NCBI GenBank assembly: GCA_024760905.1
Contig: CM045735.1
Location: 12,631,249 to 12,695,248 of the forward strand
Direction of reading: 5' to 3'
DNA from: Plotosus lineatus
Taxonomy: Eukaryota > Chordata > Actinopteri > Siluriformes > Plotosidae
Length of the DNA: 64,000 nt
The translations under genes were made by a program, and so were the position numbers. Below the pieces are notes generated by a model. It was not told the origin of the DNA. It saw only the letters and a list, made by a program, of their open reading frames with translations, and made no database searches. This document shows, piece after piece, positions 47,301 to 58,233 of the stretch. How positions within the stretch are numbered: position 1 is the first letter of the stretch; each line of letters starts with the position of its first letter.

Positions 47301-50300
47301 GTACACTTGGCGCATTGAGCTGTCTAAGACGGAGAAGTATTGGGAGGGCTGGTTCAGGGGTCTGTCCTCTCTATTCCTTACATGCCCTGTGCCAAAACTG
47401 CTGCTACTGGCTGGTGAGCTCACCAAAATGCACATTATCTCATACAAGACTTATATAGACATTATTGAGAATGGTATACTTAATAGACTGTACTGTCACT
47501 TAAGCTTGTGCCTTGCAAAGCCGCAAATGCTGAGAAACGTAGCAAGTTTTAATCAGGCTTCATAAAAGGATGCTTAACATTTCACAAAACGTTTTTAGCA
47601 TTTTCTTGTGGAATAGTAATTTTATCATGTTCAAAATTCTTTGTAAATTTATTTTTTCACAAACAGTTGCAAAGGTTTGGCAAACAGTAGGAAGCATTTG
47701 CAAACGGTTGTGCCACAGGTTGCTAGTTACTTTTGATTTGCCACATCGTGAAAACAGTGCTGGGGAGAGTTTGCTCACCTTTTTTATATGTTGGCTCTAT
47801 CAATCTTTCTTCTTTTTCTTCATCTTCCTACCTTGCCAGACAATGCAATTCTTCCTCAAGAGCAGCAGCACTTGGGATTCTTCCTAACAGAAAATCATTA
47901 CCATATTCAACAACAAGGGTCGGCAACCCGCTTCCAGAGCCGCATGCGGCTCTTTCACCTCTCTGGTGCGATTCTGTGGCATTTCAAAATAATGTTGTGC
48001 TTTATGGTGGCCAACGGGTGCACCACAAACATCAACTGCAAAAAGAAAATGCCGCTTATTTACTCACATTGGAAGCACTTCAGGCTTCCAGAGAGTTAAA
48101 CCAGCTTTCACCTGAATGATGGGAGAATCTGCCTAAGGCGGAGTCCTGCAACAGTCGCGTACCCATAGGTACCCAGTGGGTACCTATTCAAAAATGCTCT
48201 TTTAGGATTGAAAATTACATAGATGAAAATTAACAGTCACGGGTGTGGACGGATATTTATTTGGTGTGGGCGGGGTGATTTTGTGTGCATCGTTATATTA
48301 GTCAGCTACATTGAGAGTCTCAGTGTTTTTGATCTGCTCTGTTGGTGGATTTCCAAATTCTTGTTTTCATGGCAAGGAGTGTTCTCACCATCAGCAGCAC
48401 GGCGAGAGAGAGATTTTTTTCCACCGCAGGGAATGGAAATGTTCAGGAACGGAAATCACATCTGACGAGACAGTGGATGAGATTTATTTATACACAACAA
48501 TCTCTGGATTAAATAACTCTCCTCCCAGTGACAAAATAAAAGACTGGGTGTGGTTCACTCTCCACTCTGAGAATGGGTCGGTCAGTGCAGCATTAAGCAT
48601 TAATATTATTTAAAAGAATGTTGAGCAGGCTCCTTCTTAAAATAAGTCTTCATTTACTCTTCTGTGTTGCTGTCGTTTTTGTAAATTAAAACTATGACAA
48701 AACAACATTAATATAATGAATAAAGAAAAAGAAGATCCCACGAAGGGATGGTGAGGTCGGCTACCCAACCCGTTAACACATTTGGCTGCACGAAGAAGGA
48801 CTCAAACACATTCATTCATTTTCTGAACCACTTAATCCTAATTAGGGTTGCAGGGAGGCTGGAGATTTATTTATTTTTTTAATCTAAACGTTTTTGTTGA
48901 AAGCAGAATTGCAATTTAATTGTCTCTGCAGTTGTTTAAATCAATGCAACACATTGTTGTTTTATATCAGTGCTTCTCAATTATTTTCTGTCACGCCCCC
49001 CCAGGAAGAGGAAAACATTTCACCCCCACCCCCCCTCAATATAAATAGTGTTATTTGTCTAAAAATTGTTATAAGTAATCCTCTGCATAACACTGTGTCC
49101 TTATTAACATTATGAATACAAAGAAAAGAAGAACTATAGATCGACTTCCAACAAAGAATAACTTTATTAACACTTTTTCAGTCTTTTTGTTTAAAAAGCA
49201 CAGCTTTTTGAAGCAGGGTGCATCAATTTGCCTGAAATAAAAAAAATCCTTAAAAATAAAATAAAATAAAATAAATAATAAATTCAAACTGATCAGCAAT
49301 ATTAACTCAAGAACACAATATATAAAACACTTTAACCTACAAAACAAAAATGAATAAAACAATTTGTATTAATATTATTTTTTTTTTTGTCAAAATGATT
49401 AAGTCCAGATTAATGGCTATAATGAGCAGGTTTCTCAGTGCACAGCTTTTCGAAGCCGGTTTAAAAGCACGACACTGCATTCTCAACTCCTGCTCAATGC
49501 TGAACTGGGATCTGGACTTATTTTCACAGCAGTAACGTCATCCAGCATGACAGAGACCGTGTCTGCTGCAGGTAGGATCAGTTCCTCTGCTGTGGGGTTT
49601 TCTGCACTGAGCAGTTTGGTACTCCACCTTATCTGATGCTAACAGAGCTCGCTGGCTTGCTCGAGTAGCATTCACAATGCGGGATGGTTGTTGGTGATAC
49701 TCGGCACGTTTTCGCTGAAAAATCTCAGGTGAAATAGACTCACGCGGCTCATCACGTGATCGGGGTGTGAAGTCTTTAAGTGACTCCTGAATTTATTTGG
49801 CTTCATGCTGTCTGTTGCCAATGTTTTCAGACACGGTAAACACAGCAGTCTTTGCTCATTTCTCACCGCAGCATAGTGAAGTCGAGTGCTATGTTCGCTT
49901 CATCATACCTCTTCGACAGCTTTCGGGAGACTTTCGTTTCTCTCACTGTCTCTGTCGCTCTCTCTCCTCTCTTTCCATCCCTGTTAAAAATTTCCATGGT
50001 GGCTTTATTAACTACACTTCTTATTTTACCTCTGGGCACACTCTAACAGTGAGGAAGCCACTGCCACCTGTTGTAGTGGATATAGAACAGGGGTCACCGA
50101 CCTTTTTGAAACCGAGAGCTACTTCTTGGGTACCAATTAATGCGAAGGGCTACCAGGTCAAAACACACCTCTGAAATTACAAATTTGCTCAATTTACCTT
50201 TAATTATATGTTATCATTAATAATTAATGATATTTATCTATGTGAAGATATTGATTTGATTTAAAATATATTCAAAAAAATTAGATGCAGCTCAATGGAG

Positions 50301-52391
50301 AGTGGCGCTATGGAGCTGTGGGCCTGTCCTAAAACTAGCAGTGAACAGGTCCGCGGGCAACTTATAGTGTCCTTGCGGGCTACCTGGTGCCCACGGGCAC
50401 CACGTTGGTGATCCCTGATATAGAATTACACTTTATCCTAATATGAAAAAAAAAAACAAAAAAAAAAACATGATCCCAGGGGTCACACGCCCCACCCCCG
50501 GCATCGCACCGCGTGCCCCACTATTTAAGAACCACTGTTTTATATTAACATGAAGGAAAAAGGGGGGAAACATTATATGCAGTGTTATTTGATTTTAAAT
50601 GTCAAAAAAGGATTTGTGGCTCCCAGTGTTTTCTTTAATGTGGGAAACGGTCCAAATGGCTCTTTGAATGGCAAAGGTTGCCGACCCCTGTTCTAGAAGT
50701 TCCTCTTTAAAATCACACTCATGGTTTTCTAAAAAGTTGTGCTGTTCAATTCCTAGATTCATCCATCATTAACCGAGTAGTATTTTACCAAGAGTTTGCA
50801 AAAAGCTCCCAAGTGTCAAAGAGTGGCAGATATTTGCTAATCATTGCAGGCACAGTTGCTCACTGTTGCTCTTGTTTGTCAGCTGTCTTTCGCATGCGCT
50901 TCTGCAAAACGTCACAAAATGACAGGCGAACCCTGATTTTCGTCAGCATCCTTCAGAACAGCTGGTGAATTCAAATATTCTGTGTTTGTCAGCATTTGCT
51001 GCTTACTGATATATACACTTTATGGTTAAAATATAAATGATAATCTTTCCATCACTGATACTTTAAACAAATGCTAAATAAAAGAAATGGACTAAGCAGT
51101 ACATCATTATAAATTCACAGTTGGTTGAGTGGTCATTATATGTACAATACACATTTATCAGAATACTTCATTGATCCAGAGGAAATTGTGTGGGCAGGGT
51201 TGCTATATACAAGTAGAGCAAGATAAAGATGAAGTCTCAATAAAGAAAATTACATTTCTTATACTCACACATACACACACAAATATACATCCAGAATCTA
51301 CATGTATATAATATATCTATATGTAAGTCTGAAATGAGAAGTTATTAATATTATATAAACAGATACAGAGTGAATGGTGTCAGTGAGGGATGTGTACAGT
51401 ATCCTCAATATGATAAACAGTAGAATGTACATATATAACAGTGGGTGTTGTTGCTATACGGAGTAGTTTGTACAGTTTAATTGTACAGGTAGGAATGATT
51501 TCCTGTGTCGTTCAGCGGAGCATTTAGGTGGTATCAGTCCCTCACTGAATGGCTCCTGTGTCTGATCAGCAGGTTGTGAAGTGGGTATAAGGTATCGTTC
51601 AATACGTCTTGTCTTAATTTTGGACAGCATTCCCCTCTCCAACACTGTTGGCTGTCTTATGACTACTTTGCATATAATTAAGTTTGATAAACATGTTACC
51701 TAATGTCAGGAGACAGATAATGCACTTTTTATTTATAAATATATATTTTATATAATATACAGTCGGCCCCCTACTTATGAAATTAATCTGTTCCAGCGCC
51801 TTTTTCGTAACGCGGGAGTTTCGTAAGTAGGGGTGCATTTTACATGTAAAATGCCTGATTCATTCAAAGGTTCCCAGGACTTACCCATAGACCCTTTTAA
51901 AAATGATAAAAGTACACAAATTTTGTATGAAATATGTGTTAAAAGTAAAAGAAAATTATTTATTAAACCATTTAAACATTTTATTAACATATTAAACCAT
52001 TTTATTAACATATTTATTAATTATTAAACATTTTTTATTAACACATACACACACACCTGTCTTTCTCTATCTCTCTCTCACACACACACACAATACAGTA
52101 CACATTAAATGTTTATTGTGGTGCTGCGAGCTCCACCCACAAGCAGGACGCCCCGAACATTTTAAGACGTGGAATTCAAAGCGCATTCCCTGCTTGACAG
52201 ATCGGCAGTCCAAACGCAACTGTAACTTGATTCCTTGAGGTGTTTTGCTCACATGTACAACATTTATTAAACATTTACTGAATTAAACAACTTAAAAAAA
52301 CTAAACTAAAAACGAAAGAGTTAAGCCTCCTTTCATCTCTGACTGACTTAGTAGGCAGTCTCTCTCTCACACACACACACGCGCGCGCACA

Positions 52392-52441
<50 letters not shown>

Positions 52442-53059
52442 TCGAGCCCCGCCCACATGCAACGCGCAGCTGATGGAACAATTCTATTTAAATGTTTAAA
52501 TGGACGGGATGTTTCATTTAAAGCGGAATTACAGTACCTGTTTGAAAGATCAGAGGTCCTCATTCAATATTAACTTGCTTCCTTGCGAGATCGGAGGTCT
52601 TCTCCCACGGAGCACTCTGTTTTAGTATCGTGCCGAAATAATCGCCTCTGTCACTGTATTTCCACTTTAAGGTCTCCTTCTGGTTCAATATCGTTCCGAT
52701 TGTAGAGGGGTTTCGGCGATAACGAAAGCTAACGCTGCATGATCAATCTCAAAACAAGCCAACAGTCAACTCTCCTTCACACGCGTGACAAACAGGAAGT
52801 ATGGGTACAGGAAGTATGGGTAACGTCAGCTGCTTCCTGGCCAATGGGAGGCCAGCGGGGTGGGATGTTGGGAGACAGCCAATGAGAGAGCAACTCGGGC
52901 ATCGTGTGAAATTTTGATTGGCGCGTTTGACTTTTGAATGGCGCATTTGGCGCTTTTCGTAAGAGGAGGTTGTTTTCGTATATAGGGGAAGAAAACTTAG
53001 GAAAATGTTTTTTGTAACCCGGAATTTTTGTACCCAGGGGGTTTCATAAGTCGAGGGCC

Positions 53060-53110
<51 letters not shown>

Positions 53111-53179
53111 TGTATATATATATATTCTCTACCAAAAAGTATTGAGCACTCTCCTACGGAAGGATCTACTCAGAAAATC

Positions 53180-53273
<94 letters not shown>

Positions 53274-53979
53274 TATCCGAGTTACGAAGTACGCGAGTTA
53301 CGACCACCCGTACTTAAAACCACGTCTAGCAGATGCCTATCATGAGTTTACTGTATATGTCTGGCAGTGCATAAGATAGTTGTGGCAGTACAGTATCCCA
53401 GCATCTCACACTCACAGCATTCTACCGCTACACTCAGTGACTAGATACCGTCGCAGTAACATCTCTTTTACAGTACAATTTTACATTCATATACTGTACA
53501 CCGTTACCACGGCCCCCAAGAGGAAGTCCGATTCATCAGAATGCAGTTCTACCGAGAAATCAAGGGAGGCACTGTCGTCGGAGACGAAGATGAAAGTGAG
53601 ATCTCCATCTCTCCCACTCCACAATACGGTGTCTACAATTTTGAAGGACAACGACCGCATTAAGGAAGCAGTGAAAGCAGCAAGCCCAACTATCATCACA
53701 AAACAGTGTGAAGGACTGCAGCGATGGAAAATTTGCTGTACACGTGGTTGGACGATAATAGGCAAAGAAATGTGAAAGTGATATTGTGAGCAGTGCAAAG
53801 TAAGGCTACAGATTTATTTTGCATGTTAAAAGAACATGCAGGTGAAGAATACGCTTCACATGAATTCATAGCGAGTGCTGGGTGGTTTCGGTTTCGTTGT
53901 GTTAAATATCCAACTTACGACTGGTTGGTCGGAACCGAGCTAGGTCGTAACTCGATTAGTGACTGTGTGTGTGTGTGTA

Positions 53980-54041
<62 letters not shown>

Positions 54042-57000
54042 GTGAATTTTAACATTATTTTTGCCATGTGTTTCTAGGCATTGACCGACTGGATAAAGAC
54101 CTTACAATAGGACAGATGCAGGGTGAGTCATAAGTGAAAAAAAACCACAGTGTAGTGGTTGTGGTATAAAATATTCATGACATCAACCTCATATGTTTAA
54201 AAAAAATAAGTAAAAATAAATCAGCCATGGAAAAAAATTCTGAGACTATGGTGCTGTGTATGGCGCACACTTTTCAGTTCAGTGTTTGCAGTGGATTTCT
54301 GACACAGGTACATCTTGCTGTACACAATTAAGTGTTGATTAGGAGCCAACTTATTTAATGAGGTAAATTTTAAAAATCACTGTGATGTAGTGGTAACTGT
54401 GTTGGCGTCACACCAAGATGGTCCTGGGTTCGGGTCCTGGGATCTGGCATTGCTGTGTAGAGTTTACGCTCCATGCCACACAATGAGGTCAGTCAAGGTG
54501 TCGATGGAGGACCCTAAGATCAAGAGCCTGTCAAGGCCACCCTGATCTCCTGATTTTCTTCAAAAAAAAAAAAAAGCAGGGAGTGTGGGAGAAAGAGGAA
54601 GATGGCGGTCACAAGCCATCAAAGAAAGCTGAGCCGATTGAATTTCTGAATCAGGAGTGGAATAAAGTCAGCCAAGAACAATGTGAAAGATCAGTCGACA
54701 GCATTCCAGGACACATGAAAGCTGAGATTAAAGTGTCAGGAATATTAAATAATCTTAAAACAGTATCTTATTACATTTTTAAACAGCTGTCATGTTTTAC
54801 ACTTAGTAAAAATGTTTTGTGTTGAATTTTGGGGAAATGTTCTTGTTAATTTTATTTATTTATTTTTATTTTGTTGCAGGAAAGTTCCAGATGCAGGTTC
54901 TCCCACAGTGTGGCCATTCTGTTCATGAGGATGCGCCTGAAAAAGTATGTTTATCGTAATCTTGTGCTCACTGTGAGTTGCCCCTACACCAATCAGCCAT
55001 AACATTACTGTATAATCATTAGAGGTAACGTGAATGGCATCCTTTATGGCAGGGGTCTCTAATCTTATCTACAAAGGGCCGGTGTGGGTGCAGGTTTTCA
55101 CTTCAACCAAACAGAAGCCACACCTTCCACCTGTTTCCACCAATCACTGATCATCAAAAGAAATGTAAACAAAAACTAGATTGGACATTAGGTTTTCAAT
55201 TCTGAAGTGGGGCCATCTTGGTGAGATCACCTTGCTTTAAGACTAAAAGCAAGGTGATCTCACCAAGATGGCCCCACTCCAGAGTTGGAAGTGGAATCTA
55301 TTTTTTATTTTATTTATTTATTTTTTTTGACGACTGGTGATTGAAACTCAGTAAATCCAGTTCTCAAAGTCAGAACTGTGGTGGAAGCAGGAAAAATGGC
55401 TAAGAGTCTGAGTGTCTGAATGAATTTGAGACGGGCCAAGTTATCATGGCTAGACAATTGGGTCTGAGCATTTCCAGAACCGGCAGACCTTGACCGGTTG
55501 TTCCTGCTGTGCATTCATTCATTCATTTTCTGTAACTGTTTAATCCTAATTAGGATCTCAGGGAGGTTGGCGCCCATCCCAGCCGACTCCAGGCAGGGGC
55601 AGAGTACACCCTGGACGGCTCGCCAGGCCATTGCAGGGCAGAAACACGCTGATGGCTATGCAGCTACTTTTGTCGAAAGTCAGTAAAGGTTCTTTTACAT
55701 GAACCTCACGCCATAGACAGTGAGAGACATGGCCAGCCTTTGTTAGCTGCTTTGGGGGGGAGGGGTTGACAACTTGTAGAGTAACAACCTGTAGAGAATG
55801 GGGCTTGAACCCCCAACCTTAGGATCGGTGATCTAGCACCTTTACCACCAGGCCACCAGTGCCCTCTCGGTATGCAGTGGTGCAGTGAAGAACAGATGTC
55901 TATTTTAACTCGTACTCCGTTCCGCAGGATAATGTTCCGCGTGCCTGAGTATTATTATTATTTATTATTATTGTGGATGCTTATATAGCGCAATTTCATA
56001 CACGCATATACTCAATGCGCATGAGACCCCAGCGCTCCCTGCGCTCCGGGCACCCTTTGAGAGTGTATGGCACCAGTTGTTGCGTTGTTCTATCCTTTTG
56101 ATGCTGAGCGCCAAGCAGGAAGCAACAACTCCCAAATTTTAATGTCTCATGGTATGACGTGGCCGAATTCGAACTCTGACCTCCCCGAGGATAAAGCGGA
56201 CGCTCTGCCAACTGAGCTAAATCCCCGGTAATATAATAGTGAGTACATGGACTGTTAAGATTTCAGGAAAATTCTCCATACAGTATTGCAACTTCCAGGA
56301 AGTGCTGCAGACGGTTTGGTGCCAGACACCAAAGTCCATTCTTAAAACGTTTGTTTACTGCATACATTTTGGTGTACGAGTTGTTTTAGTTTAAGTTGGT
56401 CCCGGACAATAATATTATAATGTTGTTGCAGATTGGTGTCTGTACATAATATTATGGCTGATTATGATTGTACTGTACAGTGGTACCTCACCTTACGAAA
56501 TTAATCCGTTCCAGAAGTAGTTTCGTAACCTGATTTTTTCGTAAGTCGAACCGCATTTTACATGTAAAATGTGTGATTCGTTCCAAGACCTCCAATACTA
56601 CCCCCTAAACCCTTTAAAAATTATAAAAGTATACCTTTTAAGAACTCCTTCTGCTTCAATATCGTACCGATGGTAGATGGGTTTGGCCATATTCCATTGC
56701 GATGTTACTCAACCGCATGCAACGAGCCCGCTTCTTCTTTTCACTCGCACCGGGAAATCATTTTCACCAGAAATCACACGCGTGTGTGTGCGCGCGCACA
56801 TCTGTTGACCATGTCTTCTTAGCAGTTATAATCTTCCAAATGTTTATGCACTGTTAAAAGCCTGAGCCAAAAAATAAAGTTGTAATGAGCACACTTGAAA
56901 AACTCAGGAAACAACAGTAACTCATGGGTATTACGGAGATGCAGCTACATAATAGCCAATGGGAGGCCAGTGGGGCGGGATGTTGAGAGATAGCCAATGG

Positions 57001-57225
57001 GAGAGCAACTCGCGCTTTGAGCAACTTTGAATTTTTGATATGGCGTGTTTTGTAATGTGAATGGTTTGTATCCAGAGGCGGAAATTTTTTGGTAAATGCG
57101 TTTCGATTACATGATCTCGGTGGCTCAATCGTGTTGTTGTTGTTTTTCTACAGGTAGCTGATGCTTTAGCCACCTTCATGGTGCGACATAAGTTCACTGA
57201 ATTCAAGGAAGACTTCCCCTGGTAA
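34107..57225 (+). CDS. ppme1: protein phosphatase methylesterase 1, complete 13-exon gene
   Basis: Serine hydrolase of the alpha/beta fold that removes the methyl ester from the C-terminal Leu of the PP2A catalytic subunit. Exons: 34107-34192, 37800-37893, 41851-41943, 42082-42139, 42276-42327, 42421-42575, 43645-43735, 44179-44244, 44330-44456, 47284-47413, 54078-54122, 54880-54944, 57154-57225. Phases join to 377 residues (human 386). Landmarks: MGPGRKRDFTPLPWSQYFE, the oxyanion-side LLLLHGGGHSALSW, nucleophile Ser151 in GHSMGG, Asp176 in VIDVVEG, His345 in QCGHSVHED (human Ser156, Asp181, His349), and an acidic loop at 252-262. The start ATG gives MERQLHLNLLASRPP, resembling the human N-terminus. 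The C-terminus ends FKEDFPW before TAA, shorter than human; TG|GTAAGT there could instead be a donor. Intron 2 is U12-type. Confidence 0.96.
35272..35364. repeat. (TATG)n(TA)n microsatellite
   Basis: TATG units pass into a pure TA tract that abuts the head of the SINE at 35370. Confidence 0.95.
35370..35734 (+). mobile_element. tRNA-derived SINE (family A), near full length
   Basis: The head GGGCAGTGGTGGCCTAGTGG and B-box GGGTTCGAGTCCC are followed by an inverted duplication around 35467-35525 (TTTGATAACCCAGTTAGCTGC and its complement). The usual body follows, with the shared tail TTCACTTTGGCGACCCCTG...AAAGCCGAAAGGAAAAGATG. Confidence 0.8.
35930..36130 (-). mobile_element. Tigger transposase relic
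   Basis: The minus strand reads, across frame slips, SRSTICTILK and EMERLVLLWIKLKEISGD. This resembles the CENPB-type DNA-binding region of Tigger/pogo transposases (STVRTILKN, MERLLLVWIED). Decayed. Confidence 0.5.
36564..36627 (+). pseudogene. THAP-like first-exon relic
   Basis: ATG starts MVNSCCAV, the usual opening of THAP zinc fingers. One frame slip later it reads AGGRKEVTFHQ before a good donor (CA|GTAAGT). The upstream 36410-36560 has ACTTCCGG and a CpG-like start. It is probably a remnant of a P-element-like or other THAP-bearing transposon. The expected later exon with the remaining Cys-His and AVPY motif was not found. Confidence 0.35.
38036..39586 (-). mobile_element. Tc1-like transposon, full length, IR/DR type
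   Basis: A 1551-bp element between TA duplications. Inverted repeats of about 205 bp (38036-38240 and 39382-39586) each carry two copies of a direct repeat containing CAAAAAATTAGCATA or its near match, at the outer and inner ends, like Sleeping Beauty. The minus-strand transposase (start ATG 39255-39257, stop near 38317) encodes MGKTANLTAVQKAI, FSDESKF (first catalytic Asp), QHDLAPAHSA (second Asp) and a region with SPDLKPIKNLWD, in which the catalytic Glu is Lys. Frame shifts separate at least three pieces, so this copy is dead. The ends look intact. Confidence 0.88.
39747..40090 (+). mobile_element. SINE with family A head and family B tail
   Basis: The head GGGGCAGTGCTGGCCTGGTG and B-box GGGTTCGAACCCC pass through the family A body to about 39960. 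From there the sequence is the family B tail (GGCTTGGAAAGCTGTCCGGG, GCGACCCTAATTACTATT), ending in (AATG)n. Confidence 0.75.
40318..41532. mobile_element. Tigger-like MITE with nested Tigger relic
   Basis: The outer ends are CAGTATATATCCTTCGCTACT and GAAAGTGAGGGATCCCTGTAT. Inside, about 40675-41405 is a second element ending AAACGTAAGTCAGGGAGC. It has a plus-strand ORF (40970-41170) starting MVGQKHKPTSDSGNQKKRQA then [15 protein letters not shown], like a Tigger transposase N-terminus. It continues in the sister copy at 27560-28495. Confidence 0.7.
42652..43137. mobile_element. Tigger-like MITE
   Basis: Inverted ends ACAGGGATCCCTCACTTTC and GAAGCACGAAGTAGCGAGGG. No ORF. It lies in ppme1 intron 6, starting about 76 bp after exon 6. 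Confidence 0.7.
44457..47283 (+). other. ppme1 intron 9
   Basis: Contains a MITE pair at 45358-46263, a truncated Tigger-like piece at 46264-46540 and otherwise AT-rich unremarkable sequence. The in-frame stop soon after 44456 confirms it is intron. Confidence 0.6.
45358..46263. mobile_element. Tigger-like MITE with internal duplication
   Basis: Ends ACAGTGGTACCTCATCTTATG and CGTAAGGTGAGGTACCACTG. The interior has repeated blocks (TAGCCAATGGGAGGCCAG...GGGCGGGATGTTGGGAGATAG), and a longer block (TCTTAGCAGAGTTATAATC through GGGAGCTGCGTCATC) occurs twice, near 45540-45670 and 45910-46045. Copies without this duplication are at 26850 and 56477. Confidence 0.7.
48968..50537. mobile_element. hAT element (middle of three nested)
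   Basis: Inverted ends CAGTGCTTCTCAATTATTT and ATTTAAGAACCACTG with a perfect 8-bp target duplication TTTTATAT (48960-48967 and 50538-50545). Its length is 1570 bp including the inner insertion. The BED-finger fragment at 49660-49920 lies within it. Confidence 0.75.
50088..50417. mobile_element. hAT MITE (inner of three nested)
   Basis: A 330-bp element with ends CAGGGGTCACCGACC and GTTGGTGATCCCTG and a perfect 8-bp target duplication ATATAGAA (50080-50087 and 50418-50425). Confidence 0.8.
51300..51645 (-). mobile_element. LINE 3' end (Rex1/CR1-like)
   Basis: The minus-strand ORF at 51454-51645 ends SAERHRKSFLPVQLNCTNYSV, like the C-terminus of fish CR1-group LINEs. The 3' UTR follows towards 51300. 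5'-truncated. Confidence 0.55.
51768..53067. mobile_element. Tigger-like element with long (CA)n
   Basis: Ends CAGTCGGCCCCCTACTTATG and CATAAGTCGAGGGCCTACTG. The interior includes blocks shared with 45358 and 56477 (GGTCTCCTTCTGGTTCAATATCGTTCCG-type text, GGGGTGGGATGTTGGGAGA). A (CA)n/(CT)n tract lies at 52360-52440. Confidence 0.65.
53063..53275. repeat. (GT)n and (TA)n microsatellites
   Basis: (GT)n at about 53063-53113 and (TA)n(CA)n at about 53193-53273. Confidence 0.95.
53270..53965 (+). mobile_element. Tigger relic with transposase N-terminus
   Basis: The left end TATCCGAGTTACGAAGTACG and right end CGTAACTCGATTAGTGACTG are roughly inverted. The plus-strand frame from about 53508 reads APKRKSDSSECSSTEKSREA, then STILKDNDRIKEAVKAA, like the HTH region of Tigger transposases. 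The ORF ends at 53775. Confidence 0.6.
53966..54040. repeat. (GT)n(TA)n microsatellite next to ppme1 exon 11
   Basis: The tract ends 38 bp before the exon 11 start at 54078. Confidence 0.95.
55050..55335. mobile_element. hAT MITE copy with internal perfect hairpin
   Basis: The left part matches 62702-62850 (CTTATCTACAAAGGGCCGG, GGTGCAGGTTTTCACTTC). At 55206-55278 there is a perfect 33-bp inverted repeat with a 7-nt loop. The right end is lost. Confidence 0.65.
55505..55864 (-). mobile_element. SINE with family A head and family B tail
   Basis: Minus strand: the head at 55864 (GGGCACTGGTGGCCTGGTGG) and family A body are followed by the family B tail (GGCTGGGATGGGCGCCAACC, ATCCTAATTAGGATTAAACAG), ending in (AATG)n at 55515-55527. 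Confidence 0.75.
55955..56226 (-). mobile_element. tRNA-derived SINE (family D)
   Basis: Minus strand from 56226: GGGGATTTAGCTCAGTTGGC (A-box) and AGAGTTCGAATTC (B-box), then an unrelated body. It ends ATTGCGCTATATAAGCATCC and (ATA)n. The head is the most tRNA-like in the window but the acceptor stem is not complementary downstream, so it is a SINE. Confidence 0.75.
56477..57115. mobile_element. Tigger-like MITE next to ppme1 exon 13
   Basis: The left end ACAGTGGTACCTCACCTTACG and interior blocks (ATAGCCAATGGGAGGCCAG) match 45358-46263. The right end is degraded about 40 bp before the exon 13 acceptor. Confidence 0.6.
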
Positions 57226-58233
57226 GTGATGATTGAGAGTTAAATACCTTCTGATCTTGTTCAGCGTAATGATCTGTCGATCACCGGTTTGATCATTATT
57301 ATTTCTTTACTGTGTTTATGGTGTAGACAATCTACAATCTGTGCTATCCTCCATCCGTCAGCTTGGTGCAATGAAAGTGATGAAAACCATCCTCCTCATC
57401 TCTGTCACTCTTCATCAGAAAGTACAGTATGACCACAGTCATGCCATCATCTCTGCTGCAAATCCTTCTTAACTTCTTAAGTATTTTTGTTTTTTGTTTT
57501 TTTAATGAAAAATGAAAAGTATGATTGCTATTATGATTACCATAACAGTTTTAGCAGATATGTAGATCTTCAAGATTGTACCATCAACTCGAGCTGGTGG
57601 AGCTTATTTATTCTTATTTTCTTAATTTGCATTTCATCCAAATGCCTTGCTTGGTTGTTGTTACAGTTAGGATGACTGTGTCATGTGTTCTGTGTTGTCA
57701 GTTTTCAAAATGGAAAAATAAAACAAAAAAAAAGCAATGTTCAAACAGAGTGTACTGTACATTGTCTTTCTGAGAAGTACATTTCAGGAATTTTGTGTCA
57801 TACATTTGCAGCAGGTGGCGCCCTTTCCTTTTTCTTCTGGGTAGTTAGGATCAGTGGTACTGTATATAGTAATTCTATTGGTTCATAAACTCATTCTTTC
57901 GTCCTAATTAGGGTCGAGGGGAGGCTGACACCCATGTCAGTCGACTCTTGGTGAGGGCAGAATGCACCCTGGACAGCTCGCCGGGCCAAAGCAAGGCAGG
58001 TTCACAAACAAAAAAAAAAAAAAAAAAAAAAATTCTGCTGCAGTCCCCTCTAATTAAACAGGACTTTGTTGTAAGCTCATGCAAACAATCAGTGTAACTG
58101 ACCAATAACTGAGACACAGAGTTGGTGTTAACTGCGTTTAACAACTAAATAAAACCCCATCATAACGAGACATATACGTTACAAGTTACATGTGCATAAT
58201 CCTACTTTATTTTAAATAACAAATTCTACAACA
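57226..58233. other. ppme1 3' UTR and gap to odorant receptor
   Basis: 57226-57720 looks like 3' UTR. An AATAAA at 57717-57722 followed by GT-rich text is a good polyadenylation candidate. 57895-58000 is a family B SINE tail fragment, and an A-run lies at 58011-58030. Confidence 0.55.
57717..57722 (+). terminator. candidate ppme1 poly(A) signal
   Basis: A canonical AATAAA 492 nt after the ppme1 stop, followed by a T/G-rich stretch (TGTACTGTACATTGTC). It is the first one after the stop. Confidence 0.5.

Larger units (their letters stand above)
47914..50690 (-). mobile_element. hAT transposon remnant (outer of three nested)
   Basis: The ends CAAGGGTCGGCAACCCGC and GGTTGCCGACCCCTG are inverted. 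The flanking 8-mers TTCAACAA and TTCTAGAA match at 6 positions. The stretch 49660-49920 on the minus strand reads KRYDEANIALDFTMLR and CLPCLKTLATDSMKPNKFRSH then LKTSHPDHV, a BED-type finger as in Charlie-like hAT transposases; part of this lies inside the middle element, so its owner is uncertain. Confidence 0.65.
47414..54077 (+). other. ppme1 intron 10 (6.7 kb)
   Basis: The longest ppme1 intron apart from those carrying transposons earlier. It holds the nested hAT set (47914-50690), a LINE 3' end (51300-51645), a Tigger-like element (51768-53067), microsatellites and a second Tigger-like element (53270-53965). No host exon seen. Confidence 0.65.

Noticed and set aside
52360..53275. CRISPR-like or satellite array
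   Set aside because: The regular repeats are dinucleotide microsatellites without spacers, in a vertebrate genome.
57215..57232. A donor TG|GTAAGT at the end of ppme1 exon 13
   Set aside because: The match to a donor is good and a further tiny exon is possible. TGG TAA already ends the frame and no clear next exon was found, so I kept the stop at 57223-57225.
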